A DNA stretch of 64,000 bases from Bicyclus anynana (GCF_947172395.1 NC_069083.1:1210501-1274500); one strand, 5' to 3'; shown: positions 21,456-31,790, counted from the stretch's first letter. Notes: generated from the letters alone by a model not told the origin. Numbers and translations are program-made.

Positions 21456-21670
21456 ATTATATAATGATTTATTTATTTTGCTATCATCCGCGAAAAGTCA
21501 ACGAACCCATGCGACAACGTCACCCAGGTCCGACAAAATACTCTTTACGTACGTTTCACCCCGAAACCGAAGCATCCTCAGGAGATGTTGAGTCAGACCT
21601 GGGTGACGTTGTCGCAGGAGTTCGTCAACTTTTCGCGGATGATAGCAAAATAAATAAATCATTATATAAT
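21456..21670. repeat. Foldback repeat with hammerhead-like core (copy 1)
   Basis: Arms at 21456-21533 and 21592-21670 (about 78 bases) are near-complementary, including TTTTGCTATCATCCGCGAAA and GCGACAACGTCACCCAGGTC. The centre, on the minus strand, contains CTGAGGA (21581-21575) and GAAAC (21557-21553), followed by GTACGT, the conserved core of this family. Similar to copies at 55.7 and 62.7 kb. Penelope-like retroelements are one candidate source. Confidence 0.6.
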
Positions 21671-21784
21671 AATAACAAATTGTTTTTATTAAGTATGCAT
21701 ATCATATCATATGAGTATATTATGCATATCTTGTGAGTATATTATGCATAATAATAAAAAATAATTTAATAAGCACATAAGCAT

Positions 21785-21960
21785 AGATGGGCACCAACAC
21801 TGCCCTTTCCGGTGCGGGGTCGCCATGATCGCACCTTGGGACCCCAACGTCCATCGGCACTTCGAACTATGTGGCCTGCTCATTGCTACTGCAGATTCAT
21901 GACTCGCTGGGTTATGGGTTTTTATTCTGTTTTTATTTTTACCTGTAGGTACTTAAACAA
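21785..21960 (-). mobile_element. RTE-type LINE ORF fragment
   Basis: The minus-strand translation reads AGHIVRSADGRWGPKVRSWR, PRTGKGSVG, the C-terminal domain motif of RTE-like proteins. Only a short piece survives. Confidence 0.7.
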
Positions 21961-22095
21961 AAACCATCGCCACTATCATAAAACACCCTGATACTACTAA
22001 AACTGTGATGTACAGTCGCGCACAAGACTTACTAACTTTTTAAAAGTTAAAAGCATGAGTACAGTTGCGTACAAGACATACTTTGTAATCTATAC

Positions 22096-22285
22096 CTACT
22101 AATATTATAAAGCTTATGAGTTTGTTTGTTTGAACGCGCTAATCTCAGTAACTACTGGTCCGATTTGAAAAATTCTTTCAGTGTTAAATAGCCCAGTTAT
22201 CGAGAAAGGATATAGGCTAGGCATTTATCTCCGTATTCCTTCGGGAACGGCAACCACGCGGGTGAAACTGCGCGGCGTCTACTAG
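22096..22285 (+). mobile_element. Helitron-like element, type 1
   Basis: TACTAATATTATAAAGC start, GAACGCGCTAATCTCAGTAA, and the end TGCGCGGCGTCTACTAGT. Confidence 0.75.
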
Positions 22286-22662
22286 TAAGTTGATAAGCGA
22301 GCAACAATAAAGAACGTTAGCCGTTCACATTATGAAACGTTTCAGTTTCCCTCCGCTTAATTAAAATCGTAGGAAAGGGTGAAAAGGAGGCTTTGTCGCA
22401 AATAAATGGCTCGTTATATCCAAATCATTCTCAGCTCACGTCCCCATATTATAAATCATTATGATTATACCAAATGTTTGGAATTCACACAAAAGGGAGA
22501 GGGACCTTTCACAAAAGCCTTTTCCACAAGAATCTTCGGTTGAATAAGTTTTAATATTAGGTATACAAGATGTGGATAATAATTATGTAAGCCTTTATAT
22601 TTTGAAACAAACAAAAAATAAAAGAGGTGTACAAAATAGAGAGAGAAAAACACAAAACATCA
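22286..22662. other. No gene recognised
   Basis: AT-rich, nothing assigned. Confidence 0.4.
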
Positions 22663-22890
22663 TGGGTCTATAGCAATATGGTCAATTCTCTTTCTACAAA
22701 CACTAACGCTTCGAAAACTAAAAAAATCGATAACGAATGTCATTCCCATACATTTTTTAATTTTTGATGCGTTTGCGATTGACATCTGGCGCGAATGTTT
22801 GTAGGTACTGTGTTTGTTTGGTGGTGTCAGTGTCAAGTTAACGCGCATGAGTTATAGAAATAAAATTCAAGTTCCACATGGCTACAGGCT
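22663..22890. mobile_element. MITE X, diverged copy
   Basis: Contains CTACAAACACTAACGCTTCG and CCACATGGCTACAGGCTCT, matching the arms of 20851-21038, with a longer, unrelated centre. Confidence 0.6.
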
Positions 22891-23086
22891 CTGAGTAGAT
22901 AATATTTAGTAAATACTCTATTACTATAAATATACCATGGATAATGCCGTTTAAATAAATTGTATGGCGCCTGTTATGAAAGTGCTAGCAATCTTACCGT
23001 CGCGTTGGAGTATTTGCTCATAATTTATGTTCCACCTAGTGTGTTTTATACTGTAACGACATATTCTCATTATATATATATATATA

Positions 23087-24883
23087 TTAGGGTGTCCCTT
23101 ATATGGGCAAAAAAAAAATTTTTTTAGATATTAAAACGCATACCCGCTATTTCTTTTTAGACTACCTAGACTAACTTAAATACAAAATTTAATCTTCCTA
23201 CGTCAACGTTAACCCGTGCCGACAGAGCCCGGAAGATTTGAAAAACTGCGGTGTTTGACCCTTTCCGCTAAATAACTAAATAAATTGAAATACTCAATTT
23301 TCTATAAAATATTTATTAAAAGATAATATTACAGGTCAGGCAGGATAGTTTTTTAGGATTAGTCTTTTTTTTCAATCCGGATACAGAGTTCTATGCTCCT
23401 GAACACAACGAAGCAAAAATTGCTTTTCCTCTTCTTTTGCAGTAATCAAACCACGAAAATCTTGCATAAGTTTTACAGCTCTATGTAACTGTATCATTAA
23501 CAGCCCTTAAAGAAAACACTTTCCTTTTTGCCTCTGTATAGGTAATATCTTCATCCCATGTAGAAATGGGTCTCTGGAGGAACGCCTTATCAAATTTTAA
23601 TAGACTAAATAAATTTGTACTTTTGACTGACACAAAATCACTTAATGATTTTCCTGCAACAGTAAATAAGACAGTATTAACAAAAAAAAAAAATACCGAC
23701 CGAATTGAGAACCTCCTCCTTTTTGAAGTCGGTTAAATATATTTCTCCAAATGAAACTAAAATTGACAGGCGTTCTTCTTTAGAACTTCTTACATCAAGT
23801 CCAGGTTTTCCCACCCCAGTGAACGGTCACCATTTCAGGCATATTATTCTGAAAATCGGTTTTAATAGATTCCGCTCTATCCTTTCGACTTTGTGAGAAT
23901 ACGTTGAATAGACGACATGTTTATCGGGTAATCATCACAGCTAAGATCTAGTGCTTCTACCACAGCCTGAAGTACATAGACAGAATCCCTTATGCTTAAT
24001 TGACGTCTATCTAAAGCTGCAACTAACTTGGGCGTGATGAAGTTTTTCCTTCCTCTTTTTATAGTAGTTTCAGAACTTACCGTTTGAGAGGAAGATGCCA
24101 AGTGTTTCTCAGAGCTAGTGAATTGATCTTGATGTTCCTCCGCTTGAATAACATCTTGCGTTTTAACTGATGACGATAAACCTCTAAAATACATTTGCTC
24201 ACATGTTTTTTCTCTTCATTTAATTTCCTTTGTCTTGCTCTTTCTTCTTTTTCGACCAACTTTTTGTCTACACCCGCTAAATACCCTGGACGTCCTGGTT
24301 TTCTTAGTTTTTCTATAAATAATTTGTCTTCACTTTTAAGCCGTTCCAAAGCATCAGCGTGCGAATCCCTCCAAGCATGGTGAAGATCAAACAAATGTAA
24401 ACTGTTTTTTAACACAGGTGTGTTAAAAAACTTGTAACTAATAGCTCTAGTAGGGATTCTAGCTTTTTTTTCAATATACAATACACTCCCGAATGACGAG
24501 ATTAGCGCTTTTACTGACAGACAATTTCACTTTGCGAATGTTAAAAAAAGTACTGCTAGAACTTGACGATTTGACGGTAACTTTGCGCCTGGTATTTGAT
24601 AATTCGCTTCACCAAGTAACAAAACATTTTTTATTACTTCTTAAATCCACAGCCATCTTTTAAATGTAAAACAATACGTGTTAATCGCGAAAATAATTAA
24701 CAACAAATGACAAATGCCACGAGTACGGGCCGCTACAATGTATGGAAATGTTTCGATGCAAGTCGGCACGGGTTATCGTTCTTCAATTAAGGTAAAAAAT
24801 TATTTCCGAGCGTTTTATGGGCAAATGAACAAAACTAGGACCTATGCGTTACAAATTTAAAACTTTGAAAAATAAGGGACACC

Positions 24884-24887
<4 letters not shown>
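23087..24887 (-). mobile_element. Internally deleted DNA transposon in a TA microsatellite
   Basis: Terminal inverted repeats TTAGGGTGTCCCTTAT (23087) and the matching reverse complement ending at 24887, with TA repeats on both sides. A TA target is therefore possible but not provable. The minus strand carries remnants of a transposase. The middle is missing, and a 'CCGACTTC' repeat piece (23680-23736) sits in the gap. Superfamily not determined. Confidence 0.8.
23372..24481 (-). pseudogene. Broken transposase-like gene inside the transposon
   Basis: Reading leftward: an N-terminal segment (VLKNSLHLFDLHHAWRDSHA, LRKPGRPGYLAGVDKKLVEK), a frame change to RGRKNFITPKLVAALDRRQL, VVEALDLSCDDYPIN, then ESIKTDFQNNMPEMVTVHWG and KEERLSILVSFGE with another frame change. 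An inserted repeat follows. The C-terminus has LLKFDKAFLQRPISTW, then AVKLMQDFRGL-EEEKQFLLR and a stop near 23372. It resembles uncharacterised transposase-like proteins of arthropods and Hydra in which ITPKLVAALDR, VTVHW and EEEKQFLL-type motifs occur in this order. The catalytic core lies in the deleted middle, so the gene is dead. Confidence 0.65.

Positions 24888-24942
<55 letters not shown>
24888..24942. repeat. (TA)n microsatellite
   Basis: About 28 TA units directly abutting the transposon end. A shorter TA run lies at its other end (23071-23087). Confidence 0.9.
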
Positions 24943-24945
<3 letters not shown>

Positions 24946-25207
24946 GTAATGAAAAAAACGAAACATGACAATATTAATAGTTTTCCGGATAGGCTGTGTC
25001 ACAAAGAGTGACATGTACAGGCACAGAAAAGATATTACAACCAGTAGTTGGACTTCATACTAGAGGTCGAAACGCGAGCTATACCTACGCTCCTTGAACA
25101 TGGGGTGATCGTAGGGTGAAGACAGTCGCGACTGTGCCGCGGTGACGAACGAACGCACGGTGTATTAACAGAGTAAAGTGTATTAATAGTATTAGATTTT
25201 TTTAATT

Positions 25208-25312
25208 ATGACCAGTAGGAAATACTGTGCCGTTTTTGGATGCATGAATTCAAAATTATCCCATCCAGAGATAACTTTTTTTTAAGTTACCTGGAAACTC
25301 TGAAAGGTTAAC
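25208..25312 (+). pseudogene. THAP-domain fragment
   Basis: ATG at 25208 gives MTSRKYCAVFGCMNSKLSHP, EITFF, then a stop. Removing one T from a run of eight (25266-25273) continues KLPGNSER. C-x4-C-x-N and the F-KLP spacing are the THAP zinc-finger start. It could be the first exon of a host THAP gene or of a P-element-type transposase, with a possible donor at AAAG|GTTAAC. The frameshift suggests a pseudogene unless it is an assembly error. The upstream 180 bases have a GC-richer, UTR-like composition. Confidence 0.5.
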
Positions 25313-25639
25313 TTTAAAATAAATTTACTTATTAGTAGGTAGGTACATAATCTTGTATTTTTTAATGGATAAGGTATTTCCTTTTATCTCCAGAATAAAG
25401 GTAGGTATCTGGATTAGTAAATAAAGTGAATAGAGTAAAGGAAAGTGATTGACACGATTGAAATATGTAGCTATACGCGGTTCATGAATCACGATACAGT
25501 AGGTACGATAAGCTTGTATTAAAACCTCGACTGCTTGTACAATGTATTGTGTGACTGTGCTCGGATCATTTGTGTTTTGTTACCCGACTGCGGCGAAGCC
25601 CAAAGGAGGAGTATGTGTTTGAATGTTATGACTTGTTGT

Positions 25640-25775
25640 TGTATGCGGGCGACGGGAGGAAAGGACTGCGCGGGTGTGAAGTCGTACGCGCTGGGCATAG
25701 TTACCCCCCTCCCGGACCGCGCCGACCTTCGGGAGTGTTACGAACAAATTTGCCAAGCACACATACTGATAAATG
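25640..25775 (+). repeat. GC-rich repeat R25, copy 1
   Basis: GGACTGCGCGGGTGTGAAGT, TACCCCCCTCCC and GGAGTGTTACGAACAAAT match 58662-58790 in order. Its open frame (25535-25801) is not conserved in the second copy, so I do not call a gene. Confidence 0.65.
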
Positions 25776-25916
25776 ATATGTCATTAGACTCGTCTAGATA
25801 GGCCGAGTGTCACTGGGTAACTTAGTTCTTAAAAAATCAAAATGGCGGATTTTATGCACTTTAATGTGCAAGCTCATAAAACTTTTGCTCAGCTTGGCAT
25901 TGGTGACAAGAATTTT

Positions 25917-26170
25917 AACCGACTTCCAAAAAGAATCGTATCGTATTTACAGCGATATTTCCGTCATTTGTAAACCGTTTCTTTTTTGTTTGGATGAGTA
26001 TTCTTTCAGGTTAGTCCCATTTTTTTCATGTCAGGATCTGATAATGGCATCCTAGAGAAATCTAGGGGAACTATCGTATCGTAGGGACAATTAGTGCGTT
26101 TGTTCATTGTTTCATTATCTATTTTAAATCACTACAATTTCATGAAGGTATTTATCTTTTTTTTTATTTG
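25917..26170 (+). repeat. 'CCGACTTCC' repeat copy
   Basis: Begins AACCGACTTCCAAAAAG and proceeds through TTTCCGTCATTTG, CCATTTTTTTCATGTCAGGA, GAAATCTAGGGGAACT and CACTACAATTTCATGAAGG, colinear with 31010-31310. Confidence 0.7.
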
Positions 26171-26618
26171 TTCACGTAGTGTGGAGGTAATACCTAGATG
26201 GCATCACCGAAATAAATATGTTTAAGAATACGACCAATCCTTCAAGATCATTGACGTAGTATCAGCCTTAATTAAATCAACCAATCAAAAAACACGCATT
26301 TTTATTTATCACTTCCCATTTTACTACAATTTACAAAGTATTTTATTTGTTTATATAAAAAAAGTTTATTTACAATCACAAAACTAAGTGGAAACACAAA
26401 GTTAGCAAATGTAATTAAATTGCTGCATGCGGGCAGCCCTATGACATGTTTACGTACCGCGCGGCTGTAGGTATTTATTTCAAAAATACGGCCGAGTTAT
26501 TATACTGCTTGTAATATCTTTACTGTGGTACAGGGTAGTTGACTCATATCTATACCTAAACAATATTAATTTCGCATTGTACTAGGAATAAGGGTCTGAA
26601 ATAAGTATATCGATATTT
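26171..26618. other. No gene recognised
   Basis: AT-rich; nothing assigned. Confidence 0.4.
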
Positions 26619-26817
26619 ATACTAATATTATAAAGCTGAAGAGTTTGTTTGTTTGTTTGATTGAACCCGCTAATATCAGAAACTAATGGTCCGATTTGAA
26701 AAATTCTTTCTCTGTGATAGACCATTTATCGAGGAAGGCTATATATAGACTGTATTTATCTCCGTACTGATACGGTAACGGGAACCACGCGGGTAAAACC
26801 GCGCGGCGTCAGCTAGT
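26619..26817 (+). mobile_element. Helitron-like element, type 1
   Basis: TACTAATATTATAAAGCTGA to ACCGCGCGGCGTCAGCTAGT, a well-preserved copy. Confidence 0.8.
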
Positions 26818-26884
26818 TAATTAATAAAAGTTAAGGATTTCTTATAAAACATAATTTTAAAATCATGTATTTTTTTAGTTTTCC

Positions 26885-26970
26885 AAACGTCAAAAACGCT
26901 TTCGTCCATTTCCATCGCCACGCGGTGTTATCCGCGTAATTCCCGTTCCTGAAGGAACACCCATATAAAA
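26885..26970 (-). mobile_element. Helitron type 1-like end fragment
   Basis: CACGCGGTGTTATCCGCGTA and ATTCCCGTTCCTGAAGGAAC correspond to the reversed 3' region of type 1. Confidence 0.45.
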
Positions 26971-27369
26971 AATAAAAAAGGTACTCGCTCATAATGTAGT
27001 TTTCCATTGGTTTACCAAGTTTTTTCCAGTTAATGAATAAGATAAATATTAAACCGGATATAAACCTTAATATCTTCCATATTTCTGAATTTCACTAGCT
27101 AATCACATTTCTAATTTGTAACTGACGAATCGTCGGTGATAAATTCTATTCCACCCTAAAGTGGGGAGGGGGGGGGGGGGCTGTCAGCTGTCACCAGTCA
27201 CCCACTAAATTACGCTCGAACTCTCGAGTTCTAGTCCTAATATGCATAGTCGTTGAGGATTTTGGCAGGAATAATTGCTATGAATTTATATTCTGATATA
27301 ATACTAAAGAGCGACGTAAATAAGATATTAGTCGTACCTACATAATATATCTACTTATACCAACTCGTA
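26971..27369. other. No gene recognised; contains a G run
   Basis: A run of about a dozen G (27169-27180) after GTGGGGAGG; otherwise unassigned. Confidence 0.45.
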
Positions 27370-27665
27370 AGCCGTGATAGCCTAGTGGATATGTCCTCTG
27401 CGTCCGATTCCAGAAGGTGGGGGTTCGAATCCGATCCGAGGCATGCACCTCAAACTTTTAGGTTGTGTGCATTTTAAGAAATTAAAAATAACGTGTCTCA
27501 AACGGTGAAGGAAAACATCGTGAGGAAAACTGTAAACCAGGTGTGTGAAGTCTACCAATCCGCATTGGGCCAGCGTGGTGGATTATTGGCCTTACCCCTC
27601 TCATTCTGAGAGGAGACTCGAGCTCAGCAGTGAGCCGAACATGGGTTGATAATGATGATGATAAT
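27370..27665 (+). mobile_element. SINE A, near full length
   Basis: tRNA-like head: GCCGTGATAGCCTAGTGG (A box) and GGGTTCGAATCC (B box). The body has ACGTGTCTCAAACGGTGAAG and CCTTACCCCTCTCATTCTGA, and the tail is GATAATGATGATGATAATA. The acceptor stem does not pair, so it is not a tRNA gene. Confidence 0.85.
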
Positions 27666-27689
27666 ACCAACTCGTATACCGATATATGA

Positions 27690-27905
27690 TGGTGACGATG
27701 ACGGTTGAATTTCGCAATGGTCAGTGGGTAGTGACAATGCCCGTCATACCGCATCGGGGGAAATTGGTGGGTCTAAACTCCCTTTATTATGAAAGGCAGA
27801 TCTGGCCTTACAGATGGGCGTTAAAATAGGCGGAAAATGATGAAATTGACCTGAAGCTTGAAGTCGAACCCAGGACCTCTTGGTTATAATGCAATTAACC
27901 AACTA
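27690..27905 (-). mobile_element. Possible tRNA-derived SINE of another family
   Basis: The reverse strand near 27870-27905 contains a B-box-like GGGTTCGACTTC and a run resembling a tRNA head. The body is unlike SINEs A-D. Confidence 0.3.
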
Positions 27906-28196
27906 CGCTAAAGTTAATATGCTTTTTATAAAAATGGGCATTTTTCGAATTTTGAAGTAAATAACATTTTGCGATGCTTCAAGAAAAATCTATTATTACA
28001 ATTTACAACCAATCCCATTTTGTAAACCTTTCACTGTAAATAACTGGCAATACATTTCCCGTTTTCATCTTTTCCAATTTTAGTGACTTGCCGTACCAAA
28101 AGAACCTATGTTTGAAACCACAGAGTAAAGGGAACACTAGACGGGCTGTTATTTCTGCGGCGTTTGTATGTTATCTCTGTGACGTTTGTATGCCCA

Positions 28197-28267
28197 ACGA
28201 AACAGTGCAAATTGAGGTGAATCTAAATGTAACCCATTTAGATTCACCTCAATTTGCACTGTTTCGT
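28197..28267. repeat. Perfect 33-bp inverted repeat with 5-base loop
   Basis: Arm 28197-28229 (ACGAAACAGTGCAAATTGAG...) is exactly complementary to 28235-28267, with loop TAACC. There are no mismatches, unlike the diverged repeats around it. If transcribed it would form a pre-miRNA-sized hairpin, although the loop is short. Confidence 0.9.
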
Positions 28268-28414
28268 CAAAATTATATTATCTCACACCCTGACACATTT
28301 ACAGACATGGTTTGTCAATGTCTATGAATTGCAAAACACGACGTTACATGGAAATGATGTCGTTCATATATAGAAAATTAATAATGTTTTTTTTTAAATT
28401 GAACAACGTACCAG

Positions 28415-28545
28415 CAAGGATGTATCGCCAAGCTTTTTGCGTTCCGGTACGATGCTACGTAGAAAGTTTGTATTCAAAATATGAAAGTTTGTATGCATGT
28501 TTGGATGTTTGTTCGTTCCGATACGATGCCACGTAGAAATCGTCA
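28415..28545 (+). mobile_element. SINE B-derived fragments
   Basis: TATCGCCAAGC-TTTTTGCGTTCCGGTACG and a second TTCCGATACGATGCCACGTA show a broken, partly duplicated SINE B body. Confidence 0.55.
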
Positions 28546-28559
28546 TAGTATATCCTACC

Positions 28560-29304
28560 TATACCAATCGAGGTATAGGTAGGATAAACTTGTAGGTACC
28601 TCTTCCAAGTAAGCCCACGTCCATCGTCACTCAACTCAACTTATAAATGGCATATTTACTAATTTGGTCATCAATAACAACCTTTTAAAATTAACATCAA
28701 ATAAACTGACATAAATTTCATCTACCTACTGTATGATATCCACGAAGGGTTGTCAGTAGGCACCGGATGATATTTGTTACATAGTATCACAATTTCGTAT
28801 ATATCAACTAACGTAGGTCAAAGTTAGTGAGTTAGCCTAGTGAGATCGCCGTCTATCGCTCACTTGTCATTGGCAGAAAAAATACTATCATCACAATGGC
28901 ACAATAATTCATCATAATCAAACTAAAGGTACAAAGATACTAAAACAAGTGTCATCCACTTCATAGATGCAAAATGACACTTACTTGTTGCCCACACGTA
29001 CGAGTAAGTTTAAATCGCTGCCCCCTGGTGTTAGTATTACACAATTTAAAACTCAAAAGCTTTAACCGGGTATTCTTGTCACTATCGATTCACTGTCTAT
29101 TTTATTCACTTCTCTTTGGCCACAAACCTAAATCCGATCTAGCCAATACTTGTTTGCTCAATGAAATCTTATTTGACAGTGCAAGTGGAGTATCCAATAG
29201 TATCATGGGAATTACAACTGGCGATTGAGTAGTTTTTTTATTATTTTTAGGTGACACTGTAATCTAAAAGAAACTGCATGCACGCTACCTAGTACCCACT
29301 CGTA
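28560..29304. other. No gene recognised
   Basis: The open frame at 28974-29228 has no recognised domain. ACCTATACC and GGTATAGGT near 28558-28578 form a small inverted repeat. Confidence 0.4.
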
Positions 29305-29383
29305 TCTTCCCATCCTCATCATTATCAACCCATATTCAGCTCACTGCTGAGCTCGAGTCTCCTCTCAGAGTGAGAGGGGTTAT
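29305..29383 (-). mobile_element. SINE A 3' fragment
   Basis: CAACCCATATTCAGCTCACT, GAGTCTCCTCTCAGAGTGAG and AGGGGTTA, cut off at the adjoining LINE tail. Confidence 0.75.
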
Positions 29384-29472
29384 TAAAATCAAAATCAAAA
29401 AATCATTTATTTGAAGTAGGCTCAGTTTACAAGCACTTTTGACACGTCAGTTGACTATTTGTAAAGGTTCTA
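29384..29472 (-). mobile_element. LINE 3' tail, 5'-truncated
   Basis: Reversed AAATCAAAATCAAAAAATCA and GAAGTAGGCTCAGTTTACAA of the tail family; only about 90 bases. Confidence 0.75.
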
Positions 29473-30344
29473 CTCTCTCTCTTGCCACCACTTCTAACCC
29501 TGCCTTCGACTCCGGTTCCGACTCCATTAAATCAAAAAAAACTCCGTCTCCGCCTTTATTCCGATAAAATTATCTTCTATAAATCCCTAGTTAAAATAAT
29601 ATTACGTGTACAATGTACATACTTTAATTGAGATCCTAGTCATTGAAAAAAATATATTCTGTGTATTCGGTTTATTCGATTCGGTGTATTAGGGAAACTA
29701 AATTTAAGTTAATCGCCATGGAAACAAAACATAATCTTAAACATCTCCGTGACCAGACAATCACATTGTAATTTGTGCTGATAAAAGCAAACAAGTGTCG
29801 TTCGATAAGGTGGTAAGTGATAACATCAGCTGATTACTACGCTCCTAACATCGGATGATCCTATATCGGCCGTCTAGACCTAGACACACCTGTTGTGACT
29901 AAAGTCTAATGATTATTTCATTGTATTTTATGCAATACAGACCTGCGTTTGACTCAATTAAGCCTGATAAAAAGCATTAATGCGGTTTAGGATGGAGCGC
30001 GCTTACCTAGAAGATGTCTATTCACTTTTACTTTGAAGGTGTTTAAATTTTAGGTTACCTCATAACTTCGTGTGATATTTGCCAATTTTGAAAATTCTTT
30101 CAATGAGTATGCTTTAGAACGTTTCATTATATTTAATTTTCACGTAAATCGGTTCAGTAATTTCATGTTAAAATCAAAATAACTTAAATGTGAACGAAAT
30201 TACATATTTCGATCGCGTTTGCGGTTACTATACAATGAGTTTCTTTCAGGTTTCCTAATCTGTTTTTTAATATTAGTTTTCTTTTTTAAAGCAATCGTTA
30301 CAGTAAATTTATTCTTGCACACACTGAAAATGTCCTTTCTTTTG
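29473..30344. other. No gene recognised
   Basis: AT-rich; nothing assigned. Confidence 0.4.
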
Positions 30345-30525
30345 ATCTATTTGTAGGCGGTGCCAAAAAACCAAATGAAAGAGCCTATTTGGCATAGCAC
30401 CGCATTCAAACTGATCAATATAAAGGACATAGATAGGAACGAAGTTACTTTTCGCTTTTTAGTGTACCACAGTCGGTCGGTTTAAAATCGGTTTAATTAT
30501 TCTTGTTAAAATTTTTTGTTTGTTG
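30345..30525. mobile_element. Degenerate relative of the 31804-32122 foldback
   Basis: Shares GGCGGTGCCAAA, CACCGCATTCAAACTGATCA, CTTTTTAGT, GGTTTAATT and GTTAAAATTTTTTG with the right arm of that element, in order. Confidence 0.5.
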
Positions 30526-31009
30526 ATTTGATTGTTCCTTCAACTAATACTGAAAAAACAAATTATGAAATAACAACCCCAACCCACGATTGGAACCCAG
30601 GACCTAATCCGTAGGTGAATCAACGTAACGTCAGTTACATACGTTATTAAGTTAAATAATATAATTTAGGTTAATAACGCGAATAACTTTGTTAGAACTC
30701 CCTTTCTCCATTAATACGTTCTCACTTAAATTACGTATTATAACTCGAAACATGGGACATTAAAAGTACACAAATTAGTGAGACGCCACCATCCTTCGTC
30801 ACTATTATCAACGCGAGATAAATCAAACTAACACTTGAACTACGAAAGTAATTTTGGTTAATAGACAAAGATAAATACGACTTTGTAGAGTAAGTCGCCT
30901 AGTACGAGTAGGTATCGCCAAACTAAAACATGAAGAGAGTTAATTACCAGATCAAAGTTTGAATAAAAAACCAATAGCAATCAATCAAGGAGACTTCGAA
31001 CATTTTACA
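30526..31009. other. No gene recognised
   Basis: Includes a reversed B-box-like GATTGGAACCCAGGACC near 30590, possibly a SINE scrap. Confidence 0.35.
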
Positions 31010-31790
31010 CTTTTTAACCGACTTCCAAAAAGGAGGAGGTTCTACGTTCGGCTGTATGTATGTTTTTTTTTTTTTTTTTTATGTATGTCCAGCGATAATT
31101 CCGTCATTTGTGGACCGATTTTGGAAATTCTTTTTTTGTTTTGAAGGGTTTGATTTCAGGGTGGTCCCATTTTTTTCATGTCAGGATCTGATGTTGGCAT
31201 CCTGGAGAAATCGAGGGGAACTTTCGAAAATCGTAGGGACGGCTAGTGCGTTTGTTAATGTTTCCATAAGGTATCTTAAACCACTACAATTTTATGAAGG
31301 TCTGGAGTTGGTCTGATGATGAAGCCGAAAAACAGACGATGGAACTCGTCAACGATTTACAGCAGGTACCTTTTGTTTGGGCTAGATTTATTTGTATTGA
31401 TGAGAACTTTCCACCTAGATGGGTTGTGACCGTATTGAGGGTCTGATGGTGAAGACGAAGGACAGTTAAGAGAACTCTTCAACGGTTCCCAGTAGCTACC
31501 TTGTGTTTGGACTTGATAAATTTGTATTGATGAGAACTTTCCACCTAGATGGGTTGTGACTGTATTAGGGGTCTGGTGACGAAGATGAAGGAGAGTTAAG
31601 GGAACTCCTCGACGGTTCACAGTAGCTACCTTTGTTGGGACTTTATGAATTTGTATTGCTGAGAACTTTCCACCTAGATGGGTTGTGACTGAATTAAGGG
31701 TCTGGTATTGAAGACGAAGGACAATGAAGAGAACTTCTCGAAGGTTATTAGTATCAGTTTTGGTTACACTCAGTAGGTGTGCTAGCACTA
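31010..31790 (+). repeat. 'CCGACTTCC' element with internal tandem repeat
   Basis: Starts TTAACCGACTTCCAAAAAGG and AGGAGGTTCTACG, then a T run and the body also seen at 25917. From about 31308 it becomes an array of ~130-bp units keyed by GAACTTTCCACCTAGATGGG at 31402, 31532 and 31661. The minus-strand 143-codon frame over the array is a by-product of the repeat. Confidence 0.75.

Noticed and set aside
25535..25801. 88-codon frame with several cysteines
   Set aside because: It overlaps repeat R25, whose second copy (58662-58790) does not keep the frame.
31056..31316. Similar peptides (FFSCQDL) at 31056-31316 and 25807-26055
   Set aside because: Shared because both are copies of the non-coding 'CCGACTTCC' repeat.
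31357..31788. 143-codon minus-strand open frame
   Set aside because: It lies entirely on the 130-bp tandem array; the peptide repeats HLGGKFSxIQI because the DNA repeats.
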